Positions 36,686 through 47,900 of a stretch of 64,000 nucleotides of DNA are shown here, one piece after another. The notes beneath the pieces are model-generated. The model was given only the letters and a program-made list of their open reading frames with translations. It made no database searches and was not told the DNA's origin. The translations under genes were made by a program, and so were the position numbers. Each line of letters opens with the position of its first letter. The stretch's first letter is position 1. Origin of the DNA: Heliocidaris erythrogramma (taxonomy: Eukaryota > Echinodermata > Echinoidea > Camarodonta > Echinometridae); NCBI GenBank assembly GCA_025617745.1, contig CM046853.1, positions 10,742,974 to 10,806,973 of the forward strand. The letters are read 5' to 3'.

Positions 36686-36750
36686 TCCAAAGGATCGAAC
36701 CCACGGTCTTGCAAACTAAGGCGCTTCGCCTTAACCTATATAGCTACGCT
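36686..36750 (-). other. tRNA-like block with Pol III box motifs, right arm
   Basis: The mirror image of 30371-30437, with the same B-box-like GGGTTCGATCC and A-box-like TAGCTATATAGG read on the minus strand. Confidence 0.45.
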
Positions 36751-36916
36751 CACTACACACTCAATGCAGCGGAAATAAAGCTTATATCCAAAGTTTAAGC
36801 GCAAGCTTATCTGCGCATGCGTATATACATATTCATAGTTTGTATTCTCATGAATATTAATGAGATTCCGCCATTGTCATTTTGGTTGGCCTCTTTAAGT
36901 GTCTACCGATGCAATC

Positions 36917-37130
36917 GGCCCTCGCCCATCCCCGAAATGCGCATGTATTATCTGTGCATGCGTCATGCATAGCGCGAGCGTTTCTTGTGTGTATTGCGTA
37001 ATGCATAAAAATAGTTTACGGGAGAAATTGCTCTCAGAAATTCGTTAAAATTTGAGACTCGACGAGCTGTTGATATTTGACACACCTTGCAAGCCCTTTC
37101 AGGCTACAGGTAAAAATCAAGGTGAGCATT
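36917..37130 (+). promoter_or_regulatory. CpG-richer segment, possible promoter or 5' exon
   Basis: Immediately outside the Mutator-like element the sequence turns CpG-richer, with NRF1-like ATGCGCATG and GCATGCGTC. It contains AATCAAG|GTGAGC, a plausible donor at about 37121. It could be a first exon of the Lifeguard gene, whose coding exon 1 has a 5' acceptor at 41937. This is inference only. Confidence 0.2.
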
Positions 37131-38084
37131 AATAGATGGCTGGCTATATCTTGGTTGAGGAAACCACTCGTTCGTTACGTTATTACTAGGCCTAACTGTT
37201 AGTACGCCTAACTAACTGTAGTGTTAGGCCTAGTGCCACTACTACTGTACTAGCGACTAGGCAAAAATAAAGTGCAGAGTCTAGTACTAGGCCTAGTACT
37301 TAGTAGTAAGCCTAGTAATTGAATATGATCTTGATACTGGACGGGGAATGAGGAAACCAATGCCGCCATGGCAATGCGTGTAACGCAATGCCAATGAGGA
37401 AGCGCTTCTGTGATGGTGGTTTCCTTAACCACGAATTTTAAATGCCAGATGGCTTGTTGAAAATTATCTACTGTTTACTGAGTCAGTGCGACTGTGACTA
37501 AAAAGTGAGAGAAACAGAGTCAGAGGCTTAGGCCTAGGCCTACCTCTAATTAAGCAAAGGTCATGAAGGTAGGCCTACTCTGAAACAGATCAGCGAACAA
37601 GATGAAGAGGACGGCCTAGCCTAGGCCCAGCCATGCCAACGGCCAAATTCGTTATTCCCAGCCACCAAATTCGATATTCCCAGCCACCATCTGCCTGACC
37701 AAGTTTCTTGTGTTTTTATTATTGAAATTCTGATCATTTTCAACGGAATAAACGCTATTGTTAGGCCTAATTCATATTAACGGAAAAAAATATCAGTCAA
37801 GAGTGAGATTCGAACCAGCAACATTTATGACTGATGATTGTAGAACGTGCGGTGTAGAATAAGGATACTTTGACCATGCAGATTTCTTTACCACTAGACC
37901 ACGAGCAGTTGACGGTACAGCTCGTTGCTCTTAAGGCTTTATACCTCCACTCTATAGAAATTCAGTACCTCTGTTCTGGTCACTGTTTTTTCGATATCCT
38001 AGGTAGGATTTTTGCCAATTTGAGGATTACTGGGCATATTAGCTAATAATAATATAGCCGGCCTAGCCATACTGGCTAGGCTGT
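37131..38084. other. Intergenic, TAGGCCTA-rich, with a tRNA-like sequence
   Basis: Many TAGGCCTA/CTAGGCCT phrases (37180-37630). On the minus strand at 37905-37800 there is an A-box-like TCGTGGTCTAGTGGTAA and a B-box-like GGTTCGAATCTCA, about 70 bases apart, too far for a tRNA without an intron. This may be a tRNA-derived SINE relic. No protein gene seen. Confidence 0.35.
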
Positions 38085-38998
38085 TGATGTTGATCTTGAT
38101 GTTTTATAAAATTTGACATTTAACATCAATGATCAAGCCATACATGGGAGTAGAGACACCAATATGATCGTAAAAATACCATGACAAAGATTAATAATAG
38201 ATTAATAGTAGGAAAATACAGACAAATCAGACATACCAATAGCTCCTTCTGACCTCTTGCCAAAAGTGTAATTTTCCATTAAAAACGTGCGGTTCAGGCT
38301 ACGTTTTGTGCGTTCTGTGCATGCACCTTGGCATCAAATTTTCCACATTTGAAAAAAAAAAATATGTTCTTGTGATTATCTTTAAAAAAAACACCCAGAG
38401 TAAAACAATATAACCAATAATCACAATTCTTATAAATCTAAACTTAATTGTTTAAAGCACAATGCATCCGAAATTGGCAAATTTCGATAGAAAAATCCAG
38501 GCGGCCGGCAGCAGCCGACATTTTCTCGCTAGAAAAACGTCTTCGGAAGATCCAGAGGGCATGGGATTTCGATCGCTAAAATTCTTTATAATGGGCAACG
38601 GACATGCTAAAAATCTGTTGACTATGTTCATCCATGGACATTTTGATAGAGAACATTTTTATTAGCTGTCACTAAAGGGTACTTCTTTTGGAAAAAAAAT
38701 ATTGGAAAAATTTGTAATATATTTTTTATTTCAAAATATTTTTTGGACACGCATACATATAGGTAAAACATAATTTTACAAATATCTAGATGTTGGTTTG
38801 GACTTGATTCTGTAACAGGCCTCGCCTCAGTGTCAAAAAAACCACTTCAGCGATCAGATCATGAGAAATGTGAAAAAAATACAATTTATTATGGCGACAT
38901 CGATGTGGATTTACTTAGCATTCACGTGTAGCATTCACTGTGGGATTAGCATTACACATACGGCGATATCAGCACGGAATGTGCGCTGTAGATGAACA

Positions 38999-39178
38999 GA
39001 GTACAAGGCAGTGCATCGCTGACCGGTTCCAATGAAGCATGCTAAATTTAATTGTGCTAATAGTAATACCTCGCACTGTCGCACATAGACTGAAGTATAT
39101 ATGCGTGCAAGATTTTAGCACAATTATATGTAGCATGCTGCGCGGGAACTGCTCAGCGATGCACTGCCTTGTACTGCT
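38999..39178. mobile_element. Palindromic MITE with ~55-bp arms
   Basis: GTACAAGGCAGTGCATCGCT at about 39001 and AGCGATGCACTGCCTTGTAC at about 39155-39174 are exact inverses. Further inward AGCATGCT, AATTGTGCTAA and their inverses continue the pairing. Two overlapping open frames on opposite strands arise from the palindrome. Confidence 0.7.
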
Positions 39179-39553
39179 ATCGCAGAGCATGCGTGGAACT
39201 CCGATCATCGCCCTAACTGGATGAAATCAGCTGCATTGTGCATGACAAGCATTGGTATACGCGCCGAGTTAAGGAAGCGATTCAGATCCGTTTATATCCG
39301 AACAATATTAATAGGGATAACGGCGTTGACATCCCAGAGGAATGGTTACTAGCCATTCGGCGCCACTCGACGAACCGGTTAGAACCAGTTAGAGACAGCA
39401 CCGCCCCCGCACCGGCGGGGCCAAACAACATCGTCCGGTGATTGGCCAGCGGCACCGACCAATCACAGCGCCCGAGTAGAGACAAACAATAGCACGCACC
39501 CGGGCTCCCCGGACCCCCGCCGCTGCTATATAACACGCGCAGCGAAGTCATAA

Positions 39554-39735
39554 CTGGGCGTTGTGGCGTGCGCCTGTAATCCAGCTACCAGTGGAAGTTA
39601 TAAACTGATTCTGCGGACCTAGGTTCGAGACTGAGTCACGTCTTTCGGATGGTGACGTTAAAGGTTGGTCCCAGACGTAAATAATCATATCTGATATCTG
39701 ATCTGTAAAAACCCAATTACACACACACACACTAT
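39554..39735 (+). mobile_element. SINE with 7SL (SRP RNA)-like head, full copy
   Basis: The head GGGCGTTGTGGCGTGCGCC followed by TGTAATCCAGCTACC resembles the 5' Alu domain of SRP RNA (human GGGCGCGGTGGCGCGTGCC, TGTAGTCCCAGCTAC). A B-box-like GGTTCGAGACT follows about 55 bases later. The body GTCTTTCGGATGGTGACGTT ... GGTCCCAGACG resembles a conserved central domain found in many invertebrate SINEs. The tail is (AC)n. TATATAACACGCGCAGCGAAG-type sequence (39530-39547) precedes it. Confidence 0.65.
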
Positions 39736-39754
39736 GCGAAGTGTATAGTTGTGG

Positions 39755-40440
39755 CTAGCCCCGGGACGCTGCCACAAACCAGTACGATTCCGTGGGTCTC
39801 ACAATTTACCAATGTTCAAATGACCATTGAAAATATAGCCATATAAGGTATTTTTTGAAATTAAATTATCATATATACGATGCCACTTACCTAAACAGAC
39901 CTTCCGCAAATCAGCTTTTCCTAAAAAATGTGTAGAATCGATGAATGTCACTTTTTACTCTCAATTTTTGAAACCAGTCCCATTCGCCATGTTGTTGAAG
40001 CAGAAGCGAAAATAGGCACTTGCGCATGCGCCTATGAATATTTATTACAACGACGGCATAGTTTTCGTCACAGGAATAATGAATATTCATATATCCACTG
40101 TGATCCGGCGATCTCTATTCGCTCGAGCTCCTGCCTGCCACTCGTCTTAATGAATATTCATAAAGCTCCATTCTTGTCTGACGCATGCGCATTGCAAGCA
40201 AAACACCGACCTACGGAAGTTTTTAGTACAGGCTTTTGGAGATAAATAGGCCTTTTTTGTATCATCCTCATTGAAAAGAAAGACGACAGTCAATCGTAAA
40301 GTATTGTAAGTACCTAAAGTAGCCTAAAATCAAATAATGTCATGTTTCATGGCTATCATTTTGACAAACGACCTTGTAATTAAGAGACATCCAAGCAATC
40401 AAAGGACTGCTGATCGCAGCCCGAACACTACGTGTTCGGG
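39755..40440. mobile_element. Hairpin-ended element, copy B, empty of the MITE
   Basis: The reverse orientation of 15719-16890, from CTAGCCCCGGGACGCTGCCA at 39755 to GAACACTACGTGTTCGGG at 40423-40440. It lacks the 429-bp MITE and shows the single ATGCGTCAG target. It abuts SINE copies on both sides. Confidence 0.7.
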
Positions 40441-40607
40441 CGTGCGCCTGTAATCCAGCTACCAGTGGAAGTTATAAACTGATTCAGTGGACCCAGGTTC
40501 GAGACTGAGTCACGTCTTTCGGATGGTGACTTTAAAGGTCGGTCCCAGACGTAAATAATCATATCTGATTGATACACGTCTGTAAAAACCCAATTACTAC
40601 TACTACT
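40438..40607 (+). mobile_element. SINE with 7SL-like head, 5'-truncated copy
   Basis: Starts inside the head (GGGCGTGCGCCTGTAATCC) directly after hairpin element B and shares the full body with 39554-39735. It ends CCCAATTACTACTACTACTA, so its tail repeat differs (CTA instead of AC). Confidence 0.65.
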
Positions 40608-40705
40608 ACTATAACACGCGCAGCGAAGACTGGGCGTTGTGGTGTGCGCCTGTAATCCAGCTACCAGTGGAAGTTATAAACTGATTACACACACACACAC
40701 ACACT
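40608..40705 (+). mobile_element. Short SINE variant: upstream module plus 7SL-like head and (AC)n
   Basis: ATAACACGCGCAGCGAAGAC then GGGCGTTGTGGTGTGCGCC and about 45 more bases of the head, directly followed by (AC)n. The central body is absent. The upstream module matches that before 39554. Confidence 0.6.
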
Positions 40706-41165
40706 ATGCTCATTGTCTGACGAAGACTAGCAGTAGCGGTCGAAACATCATAGCTTTCCTCGTTGCACATCATGAGACAACTGATCAACTCTTTGTCTTC
40801 AAGTTACCCTTTGTTTTGGATATACGGTCGTACCGTCTGTCTATGCCGGAAGTTTGACAGATGTCAGTTTTAATAAATGATTCCCCATATCTGTCTACTT
40901 TGGAGTTCGTTGAACTCTTCCTCTTCCAGCCCATCTGACCATTTCAGTGATCAGATCATGAGAAACAAGAAATAATTACAATTTAAAGCAACATCAATGC
41001 AAAGACAGCAGTATATACCCCTGCAAGATATTAGCACAATTGAATTTAGCACTGAATTTTTTTGTTAACTTGTCTCTCTGTAGTGGAGATTGCTTCCTGC
41101 GTACATGGTGTATGGCTTGATGATCAAATTAAATGTCAGATTTTATGAAACATCAAGCTTGTTTG

Positions 41166-41976
41166 GCTAGGAGTGAGACTAGTCTTCACGGAATCCCTTG
41201 CGTCTTTTCTGCGTCATTATGCGCCACTTAATGGACGAGAAGTTTTTCAGAGATATAGATGAAATGCGCTATTGACATGCTGCTAGGCTTATGTTATCTA
41301 GCGTTGACTTGTAATCATTTCTAAAAATGTGATTTTGACGTTTGAATCGTCTAAAAATTCCTGGAATTTGGGTTGGAAATGGCAAAATGTGTTATGGTTA
41401 GTTCCATTTGATGCATATTTTTCTTGAAATCCAGCGACCAGCATGACAATATTATTTGTTATTTAAGAAGTGTCTGGACACACAACCCCCCATCCTACAT
41501 ACCACCGGGACAGTTGAGATCCTGGTACACCATGTACTTGTGACAATGCAGGTGCATCTCATGACATACCATTATTCATTTAGTAATTTTCTTCTTGTAA
41601 GGGTATACATGTACATGTACACAAATGCAAAGAATTTGACTTCCCAAAATGTTGATGTGTTTCTTAGATAATCTTAGAGAACCTTTCAACAGGAACTAGC
41701 TTCCTTGTGGCTATCCCTGGCCACTAGTTGATGGTATTTTCAATTTTCTTTGTATTTTGTATATTTGTTTCTTTTGCCTGAAATCAAGTAAATTAGATGA
41801 AAATATTAGTTTTCTGCATGAGTATAGGAATGCTAATTGTATCAGTCAACAATTTTTTAATGTTCATGAGTAGAAGAAGTGTGTAGTCCAGAAGGTACAG
41901 GACACAATTTGAATGTATAAATTTTACCCTATTACAGCAACTGTATTGAAAGAAGACAAAACCTGAGTGATCCACT
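41166..41976. other. Region upstream of the Lifeguard start, 5' UTR exon part
   Basis: AT-rich. TTTTACCCTATTACAG ends at 41937 as a good acceptor, so bases 41938-41976 are probably 5' UTR joined to an upstream non-coding exon. Nothing else recognised. Confidence 0.45.
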
Positions 41977-44900
41977 ATGGTTGAGCCCTCAGCCCCTCCC
42001 AGCTATGTGGAGGCTACCTCTGAGCAACAGTACCCCTCTGGACAGCCTGGAGTGAGCCCTTACCCACCTGCACAAGGTCCTCCTTACCAGGTGAGTTCAG
42101 CAGGAGCATAAAGATTGTGCTGTTGTTGTAAGACTTTGCAATCAAATCAACCTCTATACTCCTATAAAAACATTTTGAGGGATAGGTTATGTTATTTTGT
42201 TTACAAGATAATAACTTAATTATGTGGCGCTATACTTTTACATCAAGTTAAAATTTATTTGTGTTGAAAGGATTTATTATTTTAATATCAATAGGTACAC
42301 AGTAAGTATTCACAATTGATTTTTATGCTGCCATAACAAAGCAAGAATGCATGGCTTCCAATCATTTTGGTCTACACTTTAATGTCAGGTCAAGATAGAA
42401 TTTATGAGTGTTCATGGGACTAATTATCATCTTATTAGATTTAATCAACTAGATAATCTCTTGTCTTTTAGTGAAACCTTCTTTTACAAGATACTCTTTT
42501 TAATACTCTACTTCTTGTTTTTCATCCTTCCAGGGTACAGCATACCCGCCAGGAGGACAGCCTTATCCTCCTGCTGGAGGTACAGCGTACCCTCCACCAG
42601 CAGGAGGTGCAGCTTATCCACCAACAGCAGGAGGTGCAGCTTATCCACCCCCAGCAGACCAAGCATACCCACCAAAATCTGGGCAACCTCAGACTTATGC
42701 ACCACCGCAGCAAGCAGGTTACCAGACTGCCCCACCCCCAACATCTGTAGGTAAGCATTTTATACCAAATACAAAGTGATATATTTGCTTTTGTTCGTTT
42801 GTGTTTTTGTTACAAATATTTGATTCTATATACCTTACTTTAAGAATCTTTCCTAATCCTGTCCTCTTATTGGTTGAAAGTGAGGTTGTGTTTTTAACCA
42901 TGCCCGCAAAAATGAAGTATCTCCACGGGCATAGTTAAATTTTGCTGTGATCCCCATTGGTTACGTGTAAAAAATTACTTTGTGCGAGCGCGGATACCAT
43001 AATCGCAGTGCGATTTGGTTGCTAAATTTATTTTACTTGCGACGAAGACCGGCAATCTATCTCGATTTATCTCCGATTTTTTAGTTTATTAACAGTTTGA
43101 TGATGATTTTTAAATGTGATAACCCCGTGATTGGTAAGTCGCACATATATTTGGTATATAAAAGACATATCGACTGCTTTAATATTCGAGGCACAGTTGT
43201 TTCTATAGGCTCTCGGGGACCTTACTTATATCGTGCTGATGACCCCTCGGCGAGCCTCGGTGTCATAGCAGGATCTAAGGTCCCCTCGAGACTATACTGT
43301 GCCTCTCATAGCAGTCAATATATCTATATTATAACTTTGTGGTTTTACTGACAGGATGTGTTTGATATCATGATATGCCATTTTATTGAATGTGTCAAGA
43401 AATCCCTGCAATCTGATTGGTTGAGAGGCATTGATCAGTTTTTACTGGATGCATGAATTAAGCCGCGATATGCACTATCGATATCGAGATCAAAACGATA
43501 TCCTTCTAAAATGTGAGTGCGAGAGAGCTGCAATATTTAACTGTTTACAGACGGAGAATTGCAAGAAATGAGACAAGATTAGATGTTAATTTTTGTTTGA
43601 TGGTAAGCCCAATATGATCCGATTAAATTTATACCCGATCAAAGAAAAAACAACCCAGGTACAGCGATAGAATGAAAATCTTCAATGTTAAATTAACACA
43701 TCTCGCTCACATCCCACAGTGCAGTGCCGTGCAGTGCAGTGCCACTGCTGCGTTACAGTCACAGCCTATACGCTGCATACATTAATTAATTTTATACAAT
43801 TTATACTGTATACAAATTATTTTTTTTTGCCTCAGAGACCCTTTAATTCCAAAGGTAATTTGGAATGGTTTTGGAACAATTAACATTTACAAGTAATAAG
43901 TACGGTACAGAAAAACTATCAAAATACTCCAATCACCACCTGCTTATCTAAGCAATTAGTGATTTTAACTGTGCATAACTTGGTTTAAATGTTACTTTCC
44001 TCTTTTCTAAAGACCATTTACTCCCAGTGGCACTCTGTATTCTAAAAGGTCATATGATGACATAAATGGTACCCCGGTGTACCAAATAAAAATCTTTCAT
44101 TTTGTTGAATTATTTAATTTTTTTTTTAGGGCTGTACCCTGGGTTACCAAAAAGTGGGAAATTATTTTGGTGTGATTTTTTTTCAACATTCAATTGTGTC
44201 CAATGTTCTTGTAAAAAATCATATAAGTCATGAATTTTTATCAAATTCATTCTTGTGGTGAGTAATTATTCTATTATTGGTTTCTATTTCTTCGATTTGA
44301 AAGAGGGCTTGGGCCAGCAGGGTCATAATATTAAACACCATCAGCCTGCTCTTTGTCTCCCCCGTCACTCGCCTCCCTAAAAACCGCGACCATGTACACA
44401 GATCAGCGGCCTGCTCGTCCCAAAACTTCTGTATTGCAAGATATCGTGCTCTTTCAACTTTCTCGGTCCTTGAAATCTTCCGTCTTTTACATCCTTTCCC
44501 TTACAGTAAATTCAAAGTTTGACAGCTAAAATACAGTAATGATGATGTGATTTTTTTAGGAAGAAGTGAAATAAAATCAAGTTGTAAAGCTGCGGGAGCT
44601 AGCTATAGCCACTGCACTTGTGAGGGCTAGCTTGCTAGCACGAGCAGCAGTACAGTGCATGCACACCATGCATAATAACACTGCACTGTTAACATGCATT
44701 GAGAATGACTATGTACACGCACTGCATCTCTGGGGTTGTACTCTAGTGGACGTGAGATGGCGCTACAACGTGGTACCCCGGGTACCGCGTGGTGCATCAT
44801 ATATAAACTTGTTTGGTTAGTTAATTTTTTATATAGAAATAATTTGGTGAATTGATTTGGAAATCATTCATGTTTGAAGGAGGAGGATCTCCTGGTGGTG

Positions 44901-47900
44901 ATGTGGAGGAAGGCTTCTCTGCTGGTAGAGGTTTCAACAACAAGGCAATTCGGGCTGCTTTCATCAAGAAGGTGAGAAGGTTAACCTGATGAGTAATAAT
45001 AAGCCTGAGAATCTGAGATAACTTTGGCTGCAGTTTATGGAAAATGTCTCAATTCGTATTCAATGGGTTAATCTTACATTTTATGGAATATCAATTCAAA
45101 TGTAAATCAGATGCAGTTCCCTTACAGCTTTCAGTTTTGGATTCATTGTAGCGTGAGTGAGGAAGGCGTTGTTTATTGATGCAGGAAATGCTTATTATGA
45201 AAGCAAAGCCTCATTCACATAAATGCCTCTGTAAACCGTGGCGTATTGGGGGTTTTTTTACATGTAAAATGAATGAAGTGGGGATGAAAAAAAAGTCACT
45301 TCGCACAACAAAGGTCCTACACATACTCGCTTATCTGTGTTTTGTAAGATACACAAGTGTGAAACACAGTAGACGAACAATTCTTAGTTAGGAAATATTT
45401 AGTTTCCTATTTAGAATATTATTTTATTCATGCAGAAGTACTTAGACAGTGAATTAAATGTTTTTCAGGTAGGTCTGTTAACAAGTATAAACATCAACTT
45501 ATTTTGTGAACATTCTTGCTAAGTTTCCTTCCTAGAAGCATTTACATAAATCATGTTTCATGCATGAATAATTCCATATTACAAATAAATGGGAATACTT
45601 TTCCATAAAAATACTGCAATCAATGATACTCTTGATGTAGACCCAAAACTGGTTATCTGTTACCTTAACTGTTACCCTAAAAAGTTCTATCCTTGTTATT
45701 TTCTACAGGTGTACTTCATCCTCTTCCTTCAGTTGTTGGTGACCTTTGGGATTATCTGCATCTTTGTTTATGTGTAAGTTTACATACATCAACAATATAT
45801 CAAAGTGTGAGCATATTCCAGTAATTCGTGGGCTTTATAAGATCATATACTCCATTGATATAGACAGATAGGGTAAATAAGCCTATATAGTATATTAAAT
45901 TATATAGTCCATTCATACAGTCCTGCTATCAGCTATCTGATTTTCAATATTAAGTATATAGTTGAGATGGTTTAATGTTTTTTTTTCCTCCTTTCTTTTG
46001 ATCCAGTCTTGGAAGATTTATGTAGAGGTCTTGTTGCACTATGTTTGTATTTCAAAAAGCAGAAAGGATAATTTTGTATAAATCTTAGAGCTATAATAAT
46101 AATAATAATAATTGAATTTATATAGCGCTTTTTACAATGGTTTCAAAGTGCTTTACAATGACATAAAATAGAGACTTATTAAACATATATATGACAGTAA
46201 TCAAAGAAAAGTTATAATATGAAAAATCCTAGGACAAATGAAATAATACATAACTAATTAATAATTATAATACGAAAAGATGTGTCTTTAGAAGAGATTT
46301 GAAGGATTCAAGAGAAGTGGACTGACGGATATGTAGGGGAAGATTATTCCAATGAGTGGGGGCACTGACTGCAAATGTACGTTGGCCATAGCGAGTAAAA
46401 GTACGAGGTGGAGGAGACAGGAATAGATGTGTAGAAGAAGAAGATAAATAACATCTTTAATTATTTCTTTATTTTGCATATAGTCCTATACTGTCTCATA
46501 AAGGTTTGTCAGATTATACATTTACTTTACAGGGATGGACTAAGAATAAAATAATACCCATGTATGCTCATTCACATATGCCACGTTAACGCAGCAGGGT
46601 TTTTTTTTTCACCTTTTAAATGAATGGCAAGCGGAGATGATAAGAGTAGCTGCATGCAGCAAAGGTCCTACATGTACTCATTTTTCTTTGCATTTTAAGA
46701 TACACAAATGTAAAATGCAGTAAGCTTAAAAAAACCTCCATGGTTTATTGCAGAGTATGTGAACGCTCGAGCCTCTAAATTCTGTTTTTGACTGTAGCAT
46801 TCTACCATATCAACCAGCTCTCGGGCACAATTACAGACCAGCTCCTGAAAATCCCAAATCTCTTTATTTACAAATCTGCTCCTACATGTGTAACATTTTC
46901 AAGCACACACTTTTTAATTAAACTATTCGTCTCCTTCTCACTCATTCTTTTTTTCTCTCTTTCTCTCTCTCCTCTCTCTTATTTTATTCTCTTTCCAAAA
47001 TGCAGAACACCAGTGAATGACTATGTGCAGAATAATAGTTGGCTTTACTGGTGCTCATAGTAAGTTCACTTCTCAGTGATGTAGCGAGGTCATTATAGGT
47101 TTCAGAGTGTTTTTGTTTCTCAGTCTTGGTCACGAACACAGCATTTCTAAATTTTGCTACTTATGTATTATTTTATGGAAAATATATGAATAACAATATT
47201 TCAGCACTATTACACAATTATTTATAATTGAATATATTGTCCCTCACAATTGTAGGTGATTTTTTTCTTCTGTCTGTATTTCTTAATTAAATTAGCAAAC
47301 AAGTTTGAAATGTTATTACAGTGCACTAATGGAAGTTATAGGAATTTATAAAATAAGCTCAAGAGTATTTGTTTGTATTTTGTTTTGTTTTGTTTTGGGT
47401 TGGGTTTTTTTTTGGTAATATACATTTGACAAGATCCTTTTGCACTATTATTATTTAACAGAAGCTGACAAACCTTAGATGATTATCTTACACATGTTAA
47501 TAATGGCCTGTTCATCATCATCCAATTCACCTTTTGTCCATGACATAAATTGAAAAAATAGAAATTCATACTGTCACATGCTGAATAAGCTGATAGTATT
47601 GATGTTTTTATTTGGCTTCAATCTATTCTGATAACCCTACAGCGGTCTGTTCCTGGTGATGTACTTTGTCCTTGCCTGCTGCCCTAGCGTTCGTAGGAAG
47701 TATCCTGGAAACGTTGTTGCACTGGCAGCATTTGTGAGTTTATATTTGTTCCTAATTAATTCTTTATTTTTCTTTCCTCATATGTCACTGTGTCAGTCAT
47801 CTAAAGGAATAATGAATTACCAGAAATTACATTTTTTTTAGTTCATCATAGTATATTGCTTAGAAATAATGAGCCTGTTGATAACAGTGAAGTCACATTT

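Larger units (their letters stand above)
30211..36907. mobile_element. 6.7-kb Mutator-like element with 1.7-kb inverted arms
   Basis: The element starts GGTAGACACTTAAAGAGGCC (30211) and ends with its exact reverse complement at 36907. GATCCAATC (30202-30210) and GATGCAATC (36908-36916) flank it, agreeing at 8 of 9 bases; a 9-bp duplication with long inverted ends is the Mutator-like hallmark. Arms pair over about 30211-31937 and 35181-36907 and look nearly identical, including a tRNA-like block and a tandem array. The middle (31938-35180) holds other repeats and no transposase frame, so the copy is non-autonomous. Near-identity of the arms suggests a young insertion or ongoing arm-to-arm correction. 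Confidence 0.75.
38090..41165. mobile_element. 3-kb unit bounded by ~60-bp inverted repeats
   Basis: The left end reads CTTGATGTTTTATAAAATTT, GACATTTAA and GATCAAGCCATACATGG (38095-38150). The right end (41098-41160) carries the inverse: CATGGTGTATGGCTTGATGA, TTAAATGTCAGATTTTATGA and AACATCAAGCTTG. The interior holds an inverted-repeat element, SINE copies and hairpin element copy B. A composite transposon is possible; no transposase was found. Confidence 0.45.

Noticed and set aside
37800-37905. Candidate tRNA gene on the minus strand
   Set aside because: A- and B-box-like words are about 70 bases apart and no cloverleaf stems could be drawn; kept only as a tRNA-like relic.
39038-39224. Overlapping open frames on both strands
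   Set aside because: Products of the palindromic MITE arms at 38999-39178.
42508-42758. Two 78-codon minus-strand frames opposite Lifeguard exon 2
   Set aside because: Shadow of the GC-rich, repetitive Pro/Gly coding exon.
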